Source of the DNA: Uranotaenia lowii
Lineage: Eukaryota > Arthropoda > Insecta > Diptera > Culicidae
Length of the DNA stretch: 64,000 nt
Reading direction: 5' to 3'
Assembly: GCF_029784155.1 (NCBI RefSeq)
Contig: NC_073692.1
Location: 425,487,324 to 425,551,323 of the forward strand
Every line of letters begins with the position of its first letter. Position 1 is the stretch's first letter. Under the pieces are notes generated by a model. The model did not search any database. It worked only from the letters and a program-made list of their open reading frames with translations, and had not been told where the DNA came from. This document shows positions 61,485-64,000 of this stretch, one piece after another. The translations under genes were made by a program, and so were the position numbers.

Positions 61485-62740
61485 AACTTGACGAACATAA
61501 TTCGCTCGAATACTCCGAGTGTACGCAGGTCCTCCTCGAGTAATATCCATGTCTCGTGCCCGTAGAGAACAACCGGTCTAATGAGCGTCATAAACTGGTT
61601 ACACTTCGTGCGAGATCTAAGTCTTCTCGACCGCAGTTGCTTGTGGAGTCCATAGTAAGCACGACTTCCGCTGATAATTCGCCTCCGGATCTCACGGCTG
61701 GTGTCATTGTCTGCGGTCACCAGTGAGCCGAGATAGACAAAGTCTTCGACTACCTCCAGCTCGTCGCCGTCGATCGTGACCTTGTTATTACTGGACAAGC
61801 GGGTTCGGTCGGTCTCGGGTCCGCAGGCCAGCATATACTTCGTCTTAGACGTATTAATCATCAACCCAATCCTTCCTGCTTCGCGTTTCAGTTTGCGGTA
61901 GATCTCCTCCACCGCCGCAGTTGATCTGCCGACTATATTAATGTCATTGGCAAAGCAGATAAGTTGACCGGATCTGTTTAAAATCGTGCCCCGCAATTCG
62001 CCAACCGCTCGTCGAATAATACCCTCTAGCGCCAAGTTGAACATCATGCAGGATAGACCATCACCTTGTCGAATCTCCCTGCGCGATTCGAATGAACTCG
62101 ACAATTCACCCGAAATCCGCACACAGCACTGCGTTCCATCCATCGTCGCCTTGATCAGTCTGAACTCGTCCATGATTTTCCATAGCTCCTTACGATCGAT
62201 CGTGTCGTATTCGGCTTTGAAGTCGATGAATAGATGGTGCGTAGGGACTTGGTATTCCCGGCATTTTTAGAGGATTTGCCTTAATGTGAATATCTGGTCC
62301 GTCGTTGACCGTTCCTCCATGAAGCCGGCCTGATGACTTCCCACGAATCCGTTTGCTTGTGGCGTTAGGCGGCGGAGTAGGATTCGGGACAACACTTTGT
62401 AGGCGGCATTGAGGACAGTGATCGCTTGGTAGTTCTCACAGTCCAATTTGTCGCCCTTCTTGTAGATGGGGCATATTACCCCCTCCTTCCACTCCTCCGG
62501 TAGCTGTTCTATGTCCCAGATCCGGACTATCAACCGGTGTAGGCAATCGGCCAACCTGTCCGGGCCCATTTTGAGGAGTTCAGCTGCGATGCCATCCTTC
62601 CCAGCCGACTTGTTTCTATTCAGCTGGCGAATGGCTCGATTAACTTCACTCATCGTTGGGAGTGGCTCCTCTTCGTCGTTGGCTACGCCGGCGATGTACC
62701 TTCCCCCACCGTCTTAATCTCCTGCATGAGCGCCGTTCAG
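61485..62740 (-). pseudogene. RTE-like reverse transcriptase, broken (copy 4)
   Basis: Two pieces. The first (62267-62653) spans MSEVNRAIRQLNRNKSAGKD to TTDQIFTLRQIL and ends at a stop replacing Gln. The second (to ~61485) has lost seven residues before LIKATMDGTQCCVRI, keeps RQGDGLSCMMFN, has FANDINIVG in place of FADD (a catalytic Asp changed to Asn), and then jumps from LRTLGVFER to the last codons before the tail. It is therefore inactive by several independent lesions. Confidence 0.82.
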
Positions 62741-62790
62741 GTGTTCATCGAAGTGCTGCTTCCACCTTTTGATCACCTCACGATTGCCCG

Positions 62791-63996
62791 TCAGGATACC
62801 CCCGTCCTTATCCCGGCACATTTCGGCTTGCGGCACGATGCGTTGAGTTTCTGATAGAACTTTCGTGTTTCTTGGGAACGATGCAGCTGCTCCAGCTCTT
62901 CGAGCTCCTCCTCCTCCAGGTGGCGCTTTTTCTCCTGGAAAATTCGGACTCGCTGCCTCTTCCGCTGTCGGTGATTTTCCACATTTCGACGGGTGCCTCT
63001 TTGCACTACTGCCGCCCGCGCGGCATTCTCTTCGTCCATCACCCTCCTACACTCCTCGTCGAACCAGTCGTTCCGTCGAGATCGCTCCACATAACCGATG
63101 ACGTTCTCCGCAGCACTGTTGATGGCTGTCTTGATGGTATCCCAACAGTCCTCGAGAGGGGCTTCGTCAAGCTCGCCCTCTGCCGGCAGCGCTGCTTCGA
63201 CCGATTGCGCGTAGTCTGCCGCGACCTCAGGTTGCTTCAGTCGCGCGATATTTAACCGAGGCGGGCGCCGGTTTCGCGTGTTGTTTACTACTGAGAGTTT
63301 TGGGCGCATCTTCACCATCACCAGATAATGGTCTGACTCGATGTTGGCGCCCCGACAGGATCTGACGTCGATGATGTCCGAGAAGTGCCGGCTGTCAATC
63401 AAAACGTGGTCGATCTGTGATTGCGTTTGAAACGGTGATCTCCAGGTGTACTTGTGTAGGAGGCGGTGCTGAAAAAAGGTACTATGTACGGCCATTCGTT
63501 TGGAGGCGGCGAAATCTATAAGTCTGAGGCCGTTTTCGTTGGTCAGCTGGTGCGCACTGAACCTTCCAATTGTCGGTTCGAATTCCTCCTCCTGGCCGAC
63601 CTGAGCATTGCAATCCCCGATGACGATCTTGATATCATGTTTTGGGCAACGGTCGTATTCACGCTCCAGCTGCGCGTAAAATTCGTCTTTGTCGTCACCG
63701 GTACTTCCGAGGTGAGGGCTGTGCACGTTGATGATGCTGATGTTGAAGAACCGGCCCTTGATTCTCAACCGGCACATTCGTGAGTTGATCGGCCACCACC
63801 CGATAACGCGCTTTTGCATCTTTCCCATCACTATAAAAGCTGTTCCAAGCTCGTGTTTGTTGCCGCAGCTCTGGTAGATGGCACGACCATCTGGGTACGT
63901 TCGTACTGTGGAGCCCTTCCAGCATACCTCCTGCAGCGCTACGATGTCGAATTTGCGGCTCTTCAATTCGATGGAGAGCACGTGGGTACGGCCCAC
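62791..63996 (-). pseudogene. RTE-like endonuclease and linker (copy 4)
   Basis: A 401-codon frame entering from the window edge (the first codon is GTG, not a start). Endonuclease motifs LQEVCW, NISIINVHSPHLGSTGDDKD, IVIGDCNAQVG (Cys where copy 1 has Phe), SQIDHVLIDSRHF and SDHYLVM are present, followed by the Arg/Glu-rich linker. A 13-bp deletion after KLNAS throws it out of frame, so the reverse transcriptase is not translated in phase. This is the most complete endonuclease of the family here and shows what is missing from copy 1. Confidence 0.82.
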
Positions 63997-64000
63997 AAAA

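Larger units (their letters stand above)
61455..64000 (-). mobile_element. RTE-like retrotransposon, copy 4 (defective, runs off window)
   Basis: A minus-strand copy of the same family as copies 1-3, outside the satellite. It retains more of the endonuclease N-terminus (LKSRKFDIVALQEVCW) and continues past the window edge. Lesions: a 13-bp deletion at ~62850 shifting frame, a stop at ~62265, a 21-bp in-frame deletion at ~62168, and a large deletion removing most of the C-terminal domain at ~61495. The 3' tail is ATGTAAATAATAATTC followed by non-satellite DNA. Confidence 0.85.

Overview
The window looks like transposon- and satellite-dominated nuclear DNA from a dipteran insect, probably a mosquito or close relative. 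This is inferred from the very AT-rich background, RTE-like, Jockey-like and Penelope-like retroelements, and many small TIR elements with TA, TTAA or 8-bp target duplications. The species cannot be fixed from sequence alone. I see no convincing host protein-coding gene. All credible coding sequence belongs to retrotransposons, and almost all of it is broken.

Layout. 1-3.5 kb: AT-rich DNA with degenerate repeats. 3.55-7.2 kb: a probable old hAT-type element (decayed 8-bp target duplication) that contains a long-hairpin TA-flanked element (3703-4901) and a 5'-truncated Penelope-like fragment (6302-6874). 7.98-9.54 kb: two tandem copies of an unclassified repeat built from ~142-bp subunits; a third, inverted copy lies at 30.6-31.9 kb. 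10.2-11.1 kb: a possible MITE. 11.83-13.11 kb: a hAT-like non-autonomous element with a clear 8-bp duplication, carrying a short RTE 3' fragment. 14.74-25.6 kb: a ~52-bp satellite array interrupted by three same-orientation RTE-like copies. The middle copy is a chimera of the outer two. 25.6-30.6 kb: AT-rich DNA with a TA-flanked MITE (27701-28508). 32-34.2 kb: more balanced unique DNA. 34.25-38.42 kb: a 9-bp minisatellite running into a 500-base N gap. 38.9-45.1 kb: unique, mostly AT-rich DNA. 45.32-48.64 kb: an apparently perfect ~830-copy tetranucleotide array. 48.6-51.8 kb: unique DNA with small repeats. 51.8-53.0 kb: a Penelope-like fragment, tRNA-like inverted sequences and a TTAA-flanked MITE. 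53.06-58.3 kb: a minus-strand Jockey-like element whose ORF2 is split by a TA-flanked ~957-bp insertion containing a tRNA-like sequence. 59.33-59.75 kb: a diverged single arm of the hairpin element. 61.45 kb to the window end: a fourth, minus-strand RTE-like copy.

There is no operon-like cooperation between genes. The coherent story is genome turnover: retrotransposition, nested DNA-element insertion, tandem-repeat expansion and unequal recombination. The best candidate for something new is the satellite/RTE composite at 14.7-25.6 kb, where shared junctions and shared lesions show one copy to be a recombinant of its neighbours. Long open frames inside the 9-bp and 4-bp arrays are periodicity artefacts, not genes.
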